A DNA stretch of 64,000 nucleotides, from NCBI GenBank assembly GCA_017477505.1, contig JAFUVQ010000037.1, forward strand, positions 1 to 64,000, in the 5' to 3' direction. The notes below the pieces were generated by a model. The model searched no databases. It saw only the letters and a list, made by a program, of their open reading frames with translations, and was not told the DNA's origin. The stretch's first letter is position 1, and each line of letters opens with the position of its first letter. Origin of the DNA: Eubacterium sp. (GTDB taxonomy: Bacteria > Bacillota > Clostridia > Lachnospirales > Lachnospiraceae). The position numbers were made by a program, and so were the translations under genes. Positions 35,674 through 45,900 of the stretch are shown here, in pieces.

Positions 35674-36156
35674 ATGATAGAACCGGAATTAACAACTTTA
35701 TGTTATATAGAAAAAGACGGGTGTTATCTGATGATGCATCGTGTCAAAAAAGACAAGGACATCAATAAGGATAAATATATAGGTGTCGGAGGACATTTTG
35801 AATACGGAGAGAGCCCTGATGAATGCCTGAAGAGGGAAGTCATGGAGGAAACCGGCCTTACACTCCTTAATTATAAGCCCCGGGGGATAGTGACATTCAT
35901 TTACGGAAATGCCGAAAGGCCTGAAGACAGAATAGTAGAATATATGCATCTTTATACAGCCACCGAATTTGAGGGTAAGATTATTGAATGTAATGAAGGT
36001 GACCTTGAGTGGATTCCCAGGGCTGAAGTATATAATCTCCCGATCTGGGAAGGAGATAAGATATTCTTCAGACTCCTGGAAGAAAGAAAAGATTATTTCT
36101 CGCTAAAGCTGATATATTCCGAGACAGATGAGCTGACAGAATATGAGATAATATAA
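35674..36156 (+). CDS. Nudix hydrolase (MutT-like)
   Basis: A 160-residue protein with a complete Nudix box: G(x5)E(x7)REVMEETGL, from GHFEYGESPDECLKREVMEE near residue 38. The opening TTLCYIEKDGCYLMMHRVKKD resembles 8-oxo-dGTP diphosphatases of the YtkD/MutT type. It should hydrolyse a nucleoside diphosphate derivative in the cytoplasm with Mg2+; substrate is not fixed by sequence. AGAGGA lies upstream of the ATG. Confidence 0.88.
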   Translation: MIEPELTTLCYIEKDGCYLMMHRVKKDKDINKDKYIGVGGHFEYGESPDECLKREVMEETGLTLLNYKPRGIVTFIYGNAERPEDRIVEYMHLYTATEFEGKIIECNEGDLEWIPRAEVYNLPIWEGDKIFFRLLEERKDYFSLKLIYSETDELTEYEII

Positions 36157-36202
36157 ACCTGACAGGCCTTCTCCGGTTTGGCTTTTATTACAAATGGAAA
36201 TT

Positions 36203-36211
36203 TGATATAAT
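36203..36211 (+). promoter_or_regulatory. Extended -10 promoter of queF
   Basis: TGATATAAT (TGn plus TATAAT at 36206-36211), without a clear -35. The transcript would carry a leader of about 70 nt before queF with a short hairpin (GGTTGC near 36218 pairing with GCAGCC near 36236). Confidence 0.45.
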
Positions 36212-36287
36212 AACCGGGTTGCAGGAAAAAACCGGCAGCCGATAAAATGTTGATTTTGAAATGATTCGCGTGGAGGAGAATACCGCA

Positions 36288-36776
36288 ATGAATGAAAGAG
36301 AGCAGGAAGGACTTAAGCTTCTTGGGAATAAAGTAAATGAATATAAATCCGATTATGCGCCGGAAGTGCTGGAGACTTTTGAGAATAAGCATCCTGAAAA
36401 TGATTATTTTGTAAAGTTCAATTGTCCGGAGTTTACTTCACTCTGTCCTATCACAGGACAGCCTGATTTTGCCACAATCTACATTTCCTATGTTCCGGAT
36501 GTAAAAATGGTAGAAAGTAAGTCTCTGAAGCTGTATCTTTTCAGCTTCCGTAACCATGGAGATTTTCATGAGGATTGTGTAAATAAAATCATGAAAGATC
36601 TGATAAAGCTTATGGATCCAAAGTATATAGAGGTTTGGGGTAAGTTCACTCCCAGGGGCGGAATATCCATCGATCCTTATGCTAACTATGGAAAGCCGGG
36701 GACAAAGTGGGAGGAAGTTGCTTGGGACAGACTGACTCACCATGACATGTATCCCGAGACTGTAGACAATCGCTAG
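36288..36776 (+). CDS. queF: NADPH-dependent preQ0 reductase QueF
   Basis: A 162-residue unimodular QueF that reduces 7-cyano-7-deazaguanine to preQ1 for queuosine. The active-site Cys lies in [15 protein letters not shown], the NADPH motif is [14 protein letters not shown], and [10 protein letters not shown] follows. Size equals the short B. subtilis form. ATG 36288 is preceded by GTGGAGG; the open frame to 36261 has no site. queC, queD and queE are not in the window. Confidence 0.95.
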   Translation: MNEREQEGLKLLGNKVNEYKSDYAPEVLETFENKHPENDYFVKFNCPEFTSLCPITGQPDFATIYISYVPDVKMVESKSLKLYLFSFRNHGDFHEDCVNKIMKDLIKLMDPKYIEVWGKFTPRGGISIDPYANYGKPGTKWEEVAWDRLTHHDMYPETVDNR

Positions 36777-36790
36777 ACTGAAGGTAAAAA

Positions 36791-38104
36791 ATGACCGGAT
36801 TCAAAGATAAAGACGAAGCAGAAAAATATATACTCGGTATTCCAAAATTCGCGGCTAAAACAGGACCGGAAAATCTCAGGAAACTTCTGGATAAGTTAGG
36901 AAATCCGGAGCTTGATTTTCGTACTATCCATATAGCAGGAACCAACGGTAAGGGTTCGGTGGCGAAGCTTATATCGGACACTCTGATAAATATGGGATTT
37001 GTGACCGGAGTTTTCACATCACCGCATATGCTCAGGATAAATGAAAGAATATCAGTAAGCGGTTCCGATATTCCGGATGAGGATTTCTGCAGGATAGCAA
37101 ATTTAATTATTGAGAAGATAGAGAACTTTGAATCGGAGGGTGGAACACACCCTTCATTCTTTGAGTTTGTTTTTATAATGTCATGCGTATACTTTTCGGA
37201 AAAAGGTGTATCCTATGCCGTAATGGAAACAGGACTGGGCGGAAGGCTTGATGCAACGAATATTCTTGACCCCGTTATTTCGGTCATAACTTCCATAGGT
37301 ATGGATCACATGCAGTATCTCGGTGATACTATCGAGCAGATTGCATTTGAAAAAGCGGGCATCATAAAAAAGGGCATACCTGTTGTATATAATATTCCCG
37401 ATAAGGCTGCGGAAAAAGTTATAGAAAAAAGAGCATCGGAACTGGGTTCACCTGCCTATAACGCGGGAAATGCCGGGATTATATTAAAAAATATTAAAGC
37501 CGATGCCGGCATGATTGATTTTTCTGTTCATTGCGGTTATTATAGTGTGGATAATCTGGAACTAAGGAGTCTTGCTTCCTATGAGATCGAGAATACAGTG
37601 ACTGCTCTTACAGCGCTTTTTGTATTATTTGAAGGGAAGAATGATTCTGACTACAGAGATGCATTCCGAGGGGCGGCAAAGAGTTTCAGCTGGACCGGCC
37701 GTATGGAATTCATAAGACCGAATGTGCTTCTGGACGGAGCTCACAATGTACCCGCAGCAGAAAGACTTCTTGATTCTATTGACAGGATACGTCCTATACT
37801 TAAGCCGGGACGTATAAGACTTCTTTTTGCGGTTGCAAATGATAAGGACTATAATGGTATTATCAGGCTCATTATGGAAAGACTCAGACCCGATGCTGTT
37901 TATATAACAGGTATCAGAGGAGACAGGCAGACTGAGCTTGAAAGAGTAGGAAAAGCATTTGATGGATGCGAAACAATCAGATTAGTTCCCGGTATTAGTG
38001 CAGCCTTCCGGGAGGCATCTTATAACCTTGAATCTGACGAGCTCCTTATATGTATGGGCTCGCTGTACCTTATAGCTGACATTATCGCGTCATGCCGGGG
38101 TTAG
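36791..38104 (+). CDS. folC: Folylpolyglutamate synthase / dihydrofolate synthase
   Basis: A 437-residue Mur-ligase-like enzyme adding glutamate to folates. The P-loop GTNGKGSVAKL is near residue 55, with TSPHMLRINERISV, METGLGGRLDATN, SIGMDHMQYLGDTIEQIA and LLDGAHNVPAAERLL. It starts 14 nt after queF. Whether it also makes dihydrofolate cannot be decided; no other folate gene is adjacent. Confidence 0.95.
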   Translation: MTGFKDKDEAEKYILGIPKFAAKTGPENLRKLLDKLGNPELDFRTIHIAGTNGKGSVAKLISDTLINMGFVTGVFTSPHMLRINERISVSGSDIPDEDFCRIANLIIEKIENFESEGGTHPSFFEFVFIMSCVYFSEKGVSYAVMETGLGGRLDATNILDPVISVITSIGMDHMQYLGDTIEQIAFEKAGIIKKGIPVVYNIPDKAAEKVIEKRASELGSPAYNAGNAGIILKNIKADAGMIDFSVHCGYYSVDNLELRSLASYEIENTVTALTALFVLFEGKNDSDYRDAFRGAAKSFSWTGRMEFIRPNVLLDGAHNVPAAERLLDSIDRIRPILKPGRIRLLFAVANDKDYNGIIRLIMERLRPDAVYITGIRGDRQTELERVGKAFDGCETIRLVPGISAAFREASYNLESDELLICMGSLYLIADIIASCRG

Positions 38105-38114
38105 GAGGATAAAA

Positions 38115-38258
38115 ATGATAAGTTTTGATGAAGAGATTAAGAATTACAAACCGAGTATTCTCATAGATGATACCGAAGATGCTATCTTTAATAATGATTT
38201 AAAAGACATAACAGATATAGTTCTGGAGATGACACAGGATCTGAGAGGTAGAAGTTAA
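38115..38258 (+). CDS. Small acidic protein of 47 residues, unknown
   Basis: A short gene reading MISFDEEIKNYKPSILIDD... to ...MTQDLRGRS, highly acidic and helical. AGGAGG at 38103-38108 sits 6 nt before the ATG. Its TAA stop overlaps the ATG of the next gene (TAATG at 38256), and folC ends 10 nt upstream. Strong ribosome site, position and coupling support real expression. Function is unknown; it could be a partner of the TPR membrane protein it is coupled to. Confidence 0.78.
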   Translation: MISFDEEIKNYKPSILIDDTEDAIFNNDLKDITDIVLEMTQDLRGRS

Positions 38259-39589
38259 TGGCAGTAAGAGACAAATGTCTTTTTTGCGGTGAACCTGTCA
38301 GCATAACCGGATACTGCACAAGCTGTAAGCTGAAGCAGGATCATCTCAAAAAAGCATTTAATACATCTATATATCATTATAATCTTGCTCTTGGCAAAGC
38401 CAGGAACAGGGATCTTTCGGGTGCCTTAAAGTGTCTTCAGGATTCCCTTAGATACAACAAGCAGAATATCAATTCCAGAAATCTGATAGGTCTTATCTAT
38501 TTTGAAATGGGTGAACTTGTGCTTGCCATGAATCACTGGGTCATGAGCATCAATTACAAGTCAAAGAATAATCCGGCTACGGAGTACCTGAAGCAGATCA
38601 GAGATGACAAAAAGTATATGGATGATGTGAATCAGTCATATATTGCATTCAATCAGGCATATGAACATGCCAAGACCAGGGATTTTGACCTGGCTATATT
38701 GCAGCTCAGGAAAAGCCTTACATTTAACAAAAATTTTGTAAAGGCCTACCTTCTTCTTTCTGTGCTTTATGTGGAAAAGGGCAGGAAGGGACTTGCCAAG
38801 AAGGCTCTGTCCAGAGTCATAGCCATAGACAGGAGAAATGATACTGCCATGAGATACCTTGAGGCTCTCGGGGTTAAGGGCAGCGGAATGAGCAAAATGG
38901 TTGATGAGAACAGCGGAAGAGATGAACTGTTTGATTACTATGGTCTTGAAAGCGAGAATCACGTTTCCGAGGACAGGGCTCCAAAGAAGATAATTCCTGT
39001 CAGCAGTGACGGCGCCACAAGGCGGCAGATGCTGAAACGTTACAGGGAGAAGAATCTTGCGAGATATTCAAACCTTTATGTAATACTTGGAATAGTCGTT
39101 GGCGTTGCGGTGCTTTATCTTTTGATAGTGCCTGCTGCCAACAAGGAAAAATCTCTGGAGATAAGTCAGCTCCGGACCAGCTACAGCAAGGATATTTCTG
39201 CAAAGAATACAGAGATAGATAATCTTACTTCGGAAAATGATATTCTTTCGGGCAAGATATCCGACTATGCAACTGAAACCGACGCACTTAATAAAAAGAT
39301 AACCGACTTGGAAGAGACAGTTGAAGCCCTGAATAAGAGGCTTATCGATGCAGGTGTAACGGCAGGAACTACCGATAATATAGATCAGAGCCCTGCGGAC
39401 ACTCAGGGACAGAGTCCGGACGGCGGTAATAATCCTGAGGGTACCGACAATACTGATGCTGCGGATGATGGTCAGGAGGATGCTGCAGAGGGAAGTCTTA
39501 TGCCGGGTGATACCACTCTGTCCGGTGGAAATGAAAATATTACAGGGATCTCGGTTCCCGAGATAAATACTATAATCAATGGTGAGTAA
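38258..39589 (+). CDS. Zinc-ribbon, TPR and coiled-coil membrane protein
   Basis: A 443-residue protein not assigned to a known function. The N-terminus has a CxxC...CxxC ribbon (CLFCGEPVSITGYCTSC). TPR-like helices run from about 28 to 205 (for example ALKCLQDSLRYNKQNINSRN). One membrane helix lies near 276-295 (VILGIVVGVAVLYLLIVPA). A coiled coil (about 300-365) and an acidic, Gly/Asp-rich tail follow outside. It is translationally coupled to the 47-residue protein. The form recalls bacterial scaffold proteins, but no specific role can be claimed. Confidence 0.85.
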   Translation: MAVRDKCLFCGEPVSITGYCTSCKLKQDHLKKAFNTSIYHYNLALGKARNRDLSGALKCLQDSLRYNKQNINSRNLIGLIYFEMGELVLAMNHWVMSINYKSKNNPATEYLKQIRDDKKYMDDVNQSYIAFNQAYEHAKTRDFDLAILQLRKSLTFNKNFVKAYLLLSVLYVEKGRKGLAKKALSRVIAIDRRNDTAMRYLEALGVKGSGMSKMVDENSGRDELFDYYGLESENHVSEDRAPKKIIPVSSDGATRRQMLKRYREKNLARYSNLYVILGIVVGVAVLYLLIVPAANKEKSLEISQLRTSYSKDISAKNTEIDNLTSENDILSGKISDYATETDALNKKITDLEETVEALNKRLIDAGVTAGTTDNIDQSPADTQGQSPDGGNNPEGTDNTDAADDGQEDAAEGSLMPGDTTLSGGNENITGISVPEINTIINGE

Positions 39590-39615
39590 TCTGATTAAAT
39601 GTTTTAGGAGTAGAA

Positions 39616-40755
39616 ATGGCAGATAACGTTTTGTTTATTGCAAAGCAATACATGAAATCATATATGAATTTATCTTATCTGCCGCGCATTTATGACAGAT
39701 ATTGCAAGAACAGTACTGTTAACTACAATAAGGTGATTTTTGCCGATGCACACAGTGACAGGCTTACAGCGAATATGCTTCCGATATACAAGAGGCTTTC
39801 GGAACAGGGCTATGATATAAAGAATATGTGCATCGATACTTCGAAGCTTTCATCCATGGAGCTTATGAAGTATATGAAGACTTTCATGAAGGAATATGCA
39901 ACGGCAAGATATGTATTTCTGTCCAGCTATTTTCTTCCGGCTGCTTCCTGCAATAAACGTAAGGAAACCAAGGTTATAGAACTCTGGCATGCAGGTGGTA
40001 TGCTGAAGAAGATGGGATATGATGCAAAGGATGACATACCGTCATATTTTAAAGGTAATCCGGCTGCTAATTTTGATCTCGTTACAGTAAGCGCCGATTT
40101 CTGCATACCCGCATACGAATCGGCATTCAAGCTTGATAAAGGGGTGGCCGCGGCAACAGGTATAGCCAGGACGGATCTTTACTACGATGATGAGTTCAAC
40201 AAAAAGTGTGTGGACAGATTTTATAATATGTATCCCAATGCCATAGGAAAGAAGATATGCCTTTTTGCACCTTCATTCTCGGGAAATGCAGCCCGGCCTG
40301 TATGCAGGAGTTATACTCCTGAGATTACCAAATGCTTTGACAGGCTTTCCGATGAGTGGTTCTTCGTTACCAAACTTCATCCCCATGTGGAAAAAAGATA
40401 TCCGGGGGTAAGCTGTCCACTGAATACAGAAGAACTCTATGCTCCATGCGACCTTCTGATAACAGATTATTCATCCGTAGTTTTTGATTTTATGATATAT
40501 AATAAGCCATTTATCCTTTATGCACCTGATATCAAGAGGTATATGAAGGAAAGAGGCTTCTATATAGAAATAAGCATGCTTCCCGCTCCTGTAGTCAAGA
40601 CTGCCGAAGGTCTTGAAAAACTTATGAGAAGTGATAACTGGAAGCGTGACCCGGCAGAGATAGAGAAATGCCGCGGGATATATATGGAAAAATGCGACGG
40701 CCACGCAGTGGACAGGATACTGAAAACTGTGGGCATAGATGTAAAGGAGACATAA
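39616..40755 (+). CDS. CDP-glycerol glycerophosphotransferase family protein
   Basis: A 379-residue teichoic-acid-type transferase. Family motifs: IELWHAGGMLKKMGYDAKDD (near 117), LFAPSFSG, FVTKLHPHVEKRYPG and LITDYSSVVFDFMIYNKPF. The last holds the conserved DYSS segment. These enzymes move glycerol- or ribitol-phosphate from CDP carriers to surface polymers. The substrate is not fixed. It overlaps the DUF308 gene by one base (TAATG). Confidence 0.88.
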   Translation: MADNVLFIAKQYMKSYMNLSYLPRIYDRYCKNSTVNYNKVIFADAHSDRLTANMLPIYKRLSEQGYDIKNMCIDTSKLSSMELMKYMKTFMKEYATARYVFLSSYFLPAASCNKRKETKVIELWHAGGMLKKMGYDAKDDIPSYFKGNPAANFDLVTVSADFCIPAYESAFKLDKGVAAATGIARTDLYYDDEFNKKCVDRFYNMYPNAIGKKICLFAPSFSGNAARPVCRSYTPEITKCFDRLSDEWFFVTKLHPHVEKRYPGVSCPLNTEELYAPCDLLITDYSSVVFDFMIYNKPFILYAPDIKRYMKERGFYIEISMLPAPVVKTAEGLEKLMRSDNWKRDPAEIEKCRGIYMEKCDGHAVDRILKTVGIDVKET

Positions 40756-41321
40756 TGAACAGAGGATTCAAACATTTTTTTAAGACAAAGTATAAGGACC
40801 TGATCGTTCCTTCTGCCATGCTTATCTTCGGACTGATATTTGCAATAGCTCCCGGAGTTTCAATGGCGACGATAGTAAGATTCCTGGGTGTATTCATGCT
40901 TATATCGGCAGCAGTGCTCGGAGCTATCAGTTATTACAACAGGACATATCTGCTTCTCGGTATATCCATAGCAATATTCCTGACAGGCGCCATCTGTGCG
41001 CTTACGCCGGGATTTGTTGCCAGCTTTACCATCAGCCTGGTAGGCTTCATCATTCTTTTTAATGCGGTACTGAGAATATATACGACCATTCAGCTCAGGA
41101 AAGATGAGAAGAATATCGTTCCGTTTCTGATAAATGATATCATAACCGGCGTCATCGGTATAATCATGATCATTAATCCGTTCGGAGCAGCTGCCGGCGT
41201 TATCAGAATTCTTGGAATAATAATAGTGATCTTCGGTATAACCAATCTCATAGAGGTTATCAGGGTATACAGAAACGGCAAATACGTAGATGACGGGTCA
41301 GACGTTGTCTGGGAGGAATAA
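40755..41321 (+). CDS. DUF308 / HdeD-like membrane protein
   Basis: A 188-residue protein with six hydrophobic helices in three pairs (about 18-38, 40-58, 65-82, 88-110, 120-138, 142-165) and charged ends, the DUF308/HdeD pattern. HdeD is linked to acid resistance in E. coli; the role here is unknown. I use ATG 40755, which overlaps the previous TAA and has AAAGGAGA upstream; the longer frame to 40668 lies inside the transferase gene. Confidence 0.82.
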   Translation: MNRGFKHFFKTKYKDLIVPSAMLIFGLIFAIAPGVSMATIVRFLGVFMLISAAVLGAISYYNRTYLLLGISIAIFLTGAICALTPGFVASFTISLVGFIILFNAVLRIYTTIQLRKDEKNIVPFLINDIITGVIGIIMIINPFGAAAGVIRILGIIIVIFGITNLIEVIRVYRNGKYVDDGSDVVWEE

Positions 41322-41323
41322 AA

Positions 41324-42100
41324 GTGGCGGCTTATCAGAGCTTTGCGTCAGTCTATGACAGACTCATGGATAATATACCATATGACCGGTGGACTGATTA
41401 TATAGAAGGTCTTCTAAATGAATTCGGAGAGGTTCCGAAGGGCTCTCTTGTTCTTGATCTTGCCTGCGGGACAGGTAATATCACTGAGAGGCTTGCGTCA
41501 CGTGGTTTTGACATGATAGGGGTGGATAATTCCTCCGATATGCTTGATATCGCAAATGAAAAGAAGACAGAGAATGATTCGAATTCTCTCTATCTTCTTC
41601 AGGATATGACTGAGTTCGAGCTGTATGGCACTGTTGCGGCCGCAGTTTCAATATGTGATTCCATAAACTATCTTCTTTCCGGAGAAGAAGTGGTGCAGTG
41701 CATGAAGCTTGTGAATAATTATCTTGATCCTGAAGGAATATTCGTATTTGATTTCAATACAGATTATTATTATAAAAATGTAGTGGGTGACAGCAGTATC
41801 TCCGAAGTAAGGGATGACGTTGCATTTATCTGGGAAAATGAATATGATCCCGAAGAAAGGATCAACTCCCTCTATCTTACGCTTTTCCTCAGGGAAGATA
41901 AGGACGAGTACTATAGAAGATATGACGAGCTTCACCTTCAGAGAGGCTATGATCTTTCTGAAATTAAAAAATGTATAGAACTGTCAGGACTTGTGTTTGA
42001 GGCTGCTTTTGATGCCTTCACCAGAGAAGAACCTAAAAGTGATTCCGAGAGGATTTATGTGGTTGCCCGCGAGGCGGGAAAGAAGGCTCTAAAACCTTGA
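41324..42100 (+). CDS. Class I SAM-dependent methyltransferase
   Basis: A 258-residue enzyme. SAM motif I is VLDLACGTGNITERLASRG (near 45), followed by IGVDNSSDMLDIA. The opening FASVYDRLMDNIPYDRWTDYI is common in clostridial small-molecule methyltransferases of the UbiE/YqeM type. The acceptor is unknown. Start is GTG 41324 with GGAGGA upstream. Its stop codon overlaps the -35 of the tRNA promoter. Confidence 0.88.
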   Translation: MAAYQSFASVYDRLMDNIPYDRWTDYIEGLLNEFGEVPKGSLVLDLACGTGNITERLASRGFDMIGVDNSSDMLDIANEKKTENDSNSLYLLQDMTEFELYGTVAAAVSICDSINYLLSGEEVVQCMKLVNNYLDPEGIFVFDFNTDYYYKNVVGDSSISEVRDDVAFIWENEYDPEERINSLYLTLFLREDKDEYYRRYDELHLQRGYDLSEIKKCIELSGLVFEAAFDAFTREEPKSDSERIYVVAREAGKKALKP

Positions 42101-42124
42101 CATTCATATTGAGTCTGTTAAAAT
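42097..42124 (+). promoter_or_regulatory. Promoter of tRNA-Gly
   Basis: TTGACA at 42097-42102 and TAAAAT at 42119-42124, 16-nt spacer. The tRNA starts 14 nt after the -10. Confidence 0.7.
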
Positions 42125-42137
42125 AGTTTTTGTAAAT

Positions 42138-42208
42138 GCAGGATTAGTCTATCGGTAGGGCGCCAGCTTCCCAAGCTGGATAGGCGGGTTCGACTCCCGT
42201 ATCCTGCT
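42138..42208 (+). tRNA. tRNA-Gly (anticodon CCC)
   Basis: A 71-nt cloverleaf without encoded CCA. The acceptor GCAGGAT (42138-42144) pairs with ATCCTGC (42201-42207); the discriminator is T. The anticodon arm is CCAGC-TTCCCAA-GCTGG with CCC at 42170-42172. The T loop is TTCGACT. The discriminator U and CCC anticodon agree with glycine. Confidence 0.95.
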
Positions 42209-42261
42209 TTATTTGCATTTAAATTACTTAAATTCACTGAATATAGGAGATTGATTAGAAA

Positions 42262-42897
42262 TTGAATAGCATTATGAATAAGATCAGATGGTTTGCTATG
42301 CTCGGCATAGTATTGATGGGACTGTGTTTTTCGCTGACTGAGCCGCTTGTATCCAGGGCAGATGAAGGCGAAGTGATAGATGTCTCGGATGTTCCGCAGG
42401 AATCCGGTGGCGGAGGAGATGATTATACTCCGGAGCAGAAGGCCCAGGCCAAAGCGTGGCTTTCAGCCCATGGATATCCGCCTACCCGGGCAGGAGCTAA
42501 TCAGGCATATGCTGATTTTATGGCAGGTAAGTTCAATAATGACCCTGCTGTTATGGCTCAGGCGAGGGCATATGGTCTCATACCTCCTGAGGATCCGGCA
42601 GAAAACAGCGCTGATAATAATGAATGGGCACAGATAGTGGTTGATGAGTCTGAGGAGGAAGTTGAAGAAGCAACTCCGGAAGAACCTGAAATTGCAACTC
42701 CTGAAAAGCCCGAGAAAACAGAAAAAGCTACTCCGGCCGAGGCAACTCCCGGGGATACTGACGATCAGATAACAAGAAAAGCAGAAGAAGACAGTACATT
42801 CGTTAAAGTAATGAGGATTGTTTACATAGCAATAGTTGCGATCCTTGCAATTATAGGTATTACGGCAATCGTCCTCAGATTTAGAAACAGGGTATAG
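42262..42897 (+). CDS. Secreted membrane-anchored protein with ATPE-rich linker
   Basis: About 211 residues. A signal-like helix (residues 8-28) precedes a small helical domain of about 50 residues (TPEQKAQAKAWLSAHGYPPT...), an acidic linker with repeated ATPE/ATPG units, and a C-terminal membrane helix (about 182-204) with a short basic end. I do not recognise the domain. TTG 42262 has AGGAGA 11 nt upstream; ATG 42274 is the alternative. It ends 24 nt before the HD-GYP gene and is probably co-transcribed with it. Confidence 0.75.
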   Translation: MNSIMNKIRWFAMLGIVLMGLCFSLTEPLVSRADEGEVIDVSDVPQESGGGGDDYTPEQKAQAKAWLSAHGYPPTRAGANQAYADFMAGKFNNDPAVMAQARAYGLIPPEDPAENSADNNEWAQIVVDESEEEVEEATPEEPEIATPEKPEKTEKATPAEATPGDTDDQITRKAEEDSTFVKVMRIVYIAIVAILAIIGITAIVLRFRNRV

Positions 42898-42921
42898 ATT
42901 TAATCGGGGGAAGGCTATTAT

Positions 42922-45900
42922 ATGAAAAAGAAGTTTAGAAATATAATAGTAGCGGCAGTAATAACGGCATTGGCTGTGCCGCTTTCATTTATGAGCCTGA
43001 GGACTGTACAGGCTGAGACTATCTCAGGCGGTGAGAATGATGAACTTGAAGTTGATCCTACAGGTCAGGGAGACGGTTATGCAGCAATCCTTTATGACGG
43101 TACCAGCGGACTTCCGACTTCGGAGACAAATGCCATAGCTGAGACAGATGAAGGCTTTATATGGGTAGGCGGATACAGCGGACTTCTCAGGTATGATGGA
43201 CATTCATTTGAAAGATTTGATTCATCAACCGGAATCTCCAGTGTTGTAAGTCTTTATGTTGATGATGAGAACAGGCTTTGGATAGGTACCAACGAGAATG
43301 GCGTTGCCGTAATGGAAAACGGTGAGCTTACCTTCTTCAATCAGGTTGAAGGTCTGAAGTCATCGTCAATTCGTTCCATAGTTGAAGATAAGGACGGCAA
43401 TATCATAATAGCTACGACCCACGGACTCGCCGAAGTAGATAATGATATGGTCCTTCACGTTGTTGATGCGCCTCAGTTAAATGAGAAGTATATCTGCGAG
43501 CTGAGAATAGATGATCAGAATATCATCTATGGTGAGACTCTTGACGGCGGTATGTTTACTTATGAAAATGGCAGTGTTACCAGCTATTTCGATGGCAATA
43601 AACTTGAGTGCGGAAGCATAAGAACCATACTTCCCGATACTGATAATCCGGGATATGTTTATCTCGGCTCTGAGGAGTCTTATATTTATTACGGAAGCCT
43701 TTCCGGGAATCTTAAGAATCTAAAAAAGATAGATGTAAGCCCACTTTCCGGTATCAATTCCATAGAGCATATTGCAGGAATACTGTGGATATGCGCTGAT
43801 AATGGTATAGGAATGTTAGTCGGGGATGATTTCATCAAGATTGAGAATCTTCCGATGACCCAGTCAATAGATAAGATGATGCCGGATTATGAAGGAAACC
43901 TCTGGTTCACATCTTCACGCCAGGGTCTCATGAAGATAGTTCCAAACCAGTTCATAGACATCAATCAGAGGTACGGACTTCCGGACATGGTAGTCAATAC
44001 TACATGCAGATATGGTGATACACTTCTTATCGGTACCGATTCCGGATTGTACAAGATAAATGTAAATGGCAAGAAGGGAGCGTCCAGCCTCCTTATCAAA
44101 GAATGCCTTGATGAAAATACCAGGCAAATGGTCGGAAACCGTAATACTCTGACAGAATTGTTGGGCGGAATCAGAATCCGTTCCATCATAAAGGACAGTC
44201 AGGGCCGGGTATGGATCGCAACATTTGGCGATACAGGGCTTCTTAGATATGAAGACGGCAGGCTCCTCTGCTTCAATAAAGAATCAGGGCTTCCTACCAA
44301 CAGAGTCAGAAGCGTATACGAGAGAAAAGACGGAAAAATGATGGTTGCCGTCAGCGGAGGCCTTGCGATAATAGATGATGACAAGGTTGAAAAAATATAT
44401 GACAGTGGCAGCGGCATAAGTAATCCTGAGATACTTACTCTTGAAGAAGATTCTTCAGGAAAGATGTATGTCGGATCGGACGGTGACGGCATATATATTA
44501 TTGATGGTGATAATGTAACGAATCTTGGCCTTTCATCAGGACTTACTTCTGAGGTTGTCCTCAGGATAAAGAGAGATGACAAGAGAAACCTTTTCTGGGT
44601 AATAACCAGTAATTCCATCGGTTATCTCAAGGATGACAAATATACTGATTTCCATTTCCCATATTCAAATAATTTTGATCTTTATGAGAATAAAGATGGA
44701 GATATGTGGATCATAAGCAGTAACGGTATCTATGTAGCGAATGCAGATGATCTTATAAAGGGAGATTATGACTATTCATTCTATGATGCCGACTGCGGAC
44801 TTCCTACGGTAGCTACTGCAAATTCCTATAGTGAATATGACAGTGACGGTTCACTCTATGTGTCAGGTTCATCAGGTGTATTCAAGGTAAATATTGATGA
44901 GTTTGACGAGAGTATAAATGAGATCAAACTGGCACTTCCTTTTGTACAGACGGAAGACGGGATATTCTATCCCGATGAAGACGGAGAGATAATCATTTCT
45001 GAGTCTACAAAGGAACTGACGATTTATCCTTATGTCTTTACTTATTCGCTGAAGAATCCCAAGGTATCCTATAAGATGGAGGGATTTGATAAGACAGAGA
45101 CAACAGTAAGCAGAAAGAATCTTGAACCTGTGAGATATACAAATCTGGATGGCGGAAGCTACAGATTTGATATGAAGGTCAAAAGTAATATGACTGAAGA
45201 GGAGAGAAGTATCTCCCTTACGATAGAGAAAAGAATGGCCATATATGAGAATATATGGTTCAAGATATTCCTTATACTTCTTGGTATGGCGATAATTGCC
45301 GGAGGTATTATCCTTTACTTCAGGAGAAAAGAAGCTGTTCTCATTGAAAAAGAAGAAACCAGCCGGATCTTCATCAGAGAAATGATCGAAGCTTTTGCGA
45401 AGGTCATAGATATGAAGGATACATATACTAACGGCCACTCTACCAGAGTTGCCGAGTATACGGCTTTGCTTGCAAAAGAACTGGGTTATGACGATGAGAC
45501 GGTTGAGAAGTATTACAATATAGCACTTCTGCATGATATAGGTAAGATAGGTATACCGGCTGAGGTTCTCAACAAGCCGGGAAAACTTACCGATGAGGAA
45601 TTCAAGATTATCAAGTCTCATTCCGCACAGGGATTCAAGGTTCTTAAGGATATAAGTATCATGCCTGAACTTGCCATAGGAGCAGGAGCTCACCATGAGA
45701 GACCGGATGGCAAGGGCTACCCTAAGGGGCTTTCCGGAGATGAGGTTCCGAGAGTTGCTCAGATTATCGGTGTTGCGGATACTTTTGATGCTATGTACTC
45801 AGACAGACCGTACCGTAAGAGAATGAACTTTGATAAGGCTGTTTCCATTATTAAGGAAGTATCGGGAACCCAGCTTTATCCTGACGTAGTTGATGCATTT

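Noticed and set aside
36157-36200. Possible terminator after the Nudix gene
   Set aside because: Only a 5-bp stem with a wobble before a mixed T/A run; too weak to call.
44872-45696. 274-residue minus-strand frame
   Set aside because: It lies antisense to the Y_Y_Y/HD-GYP region of the sensor gene.
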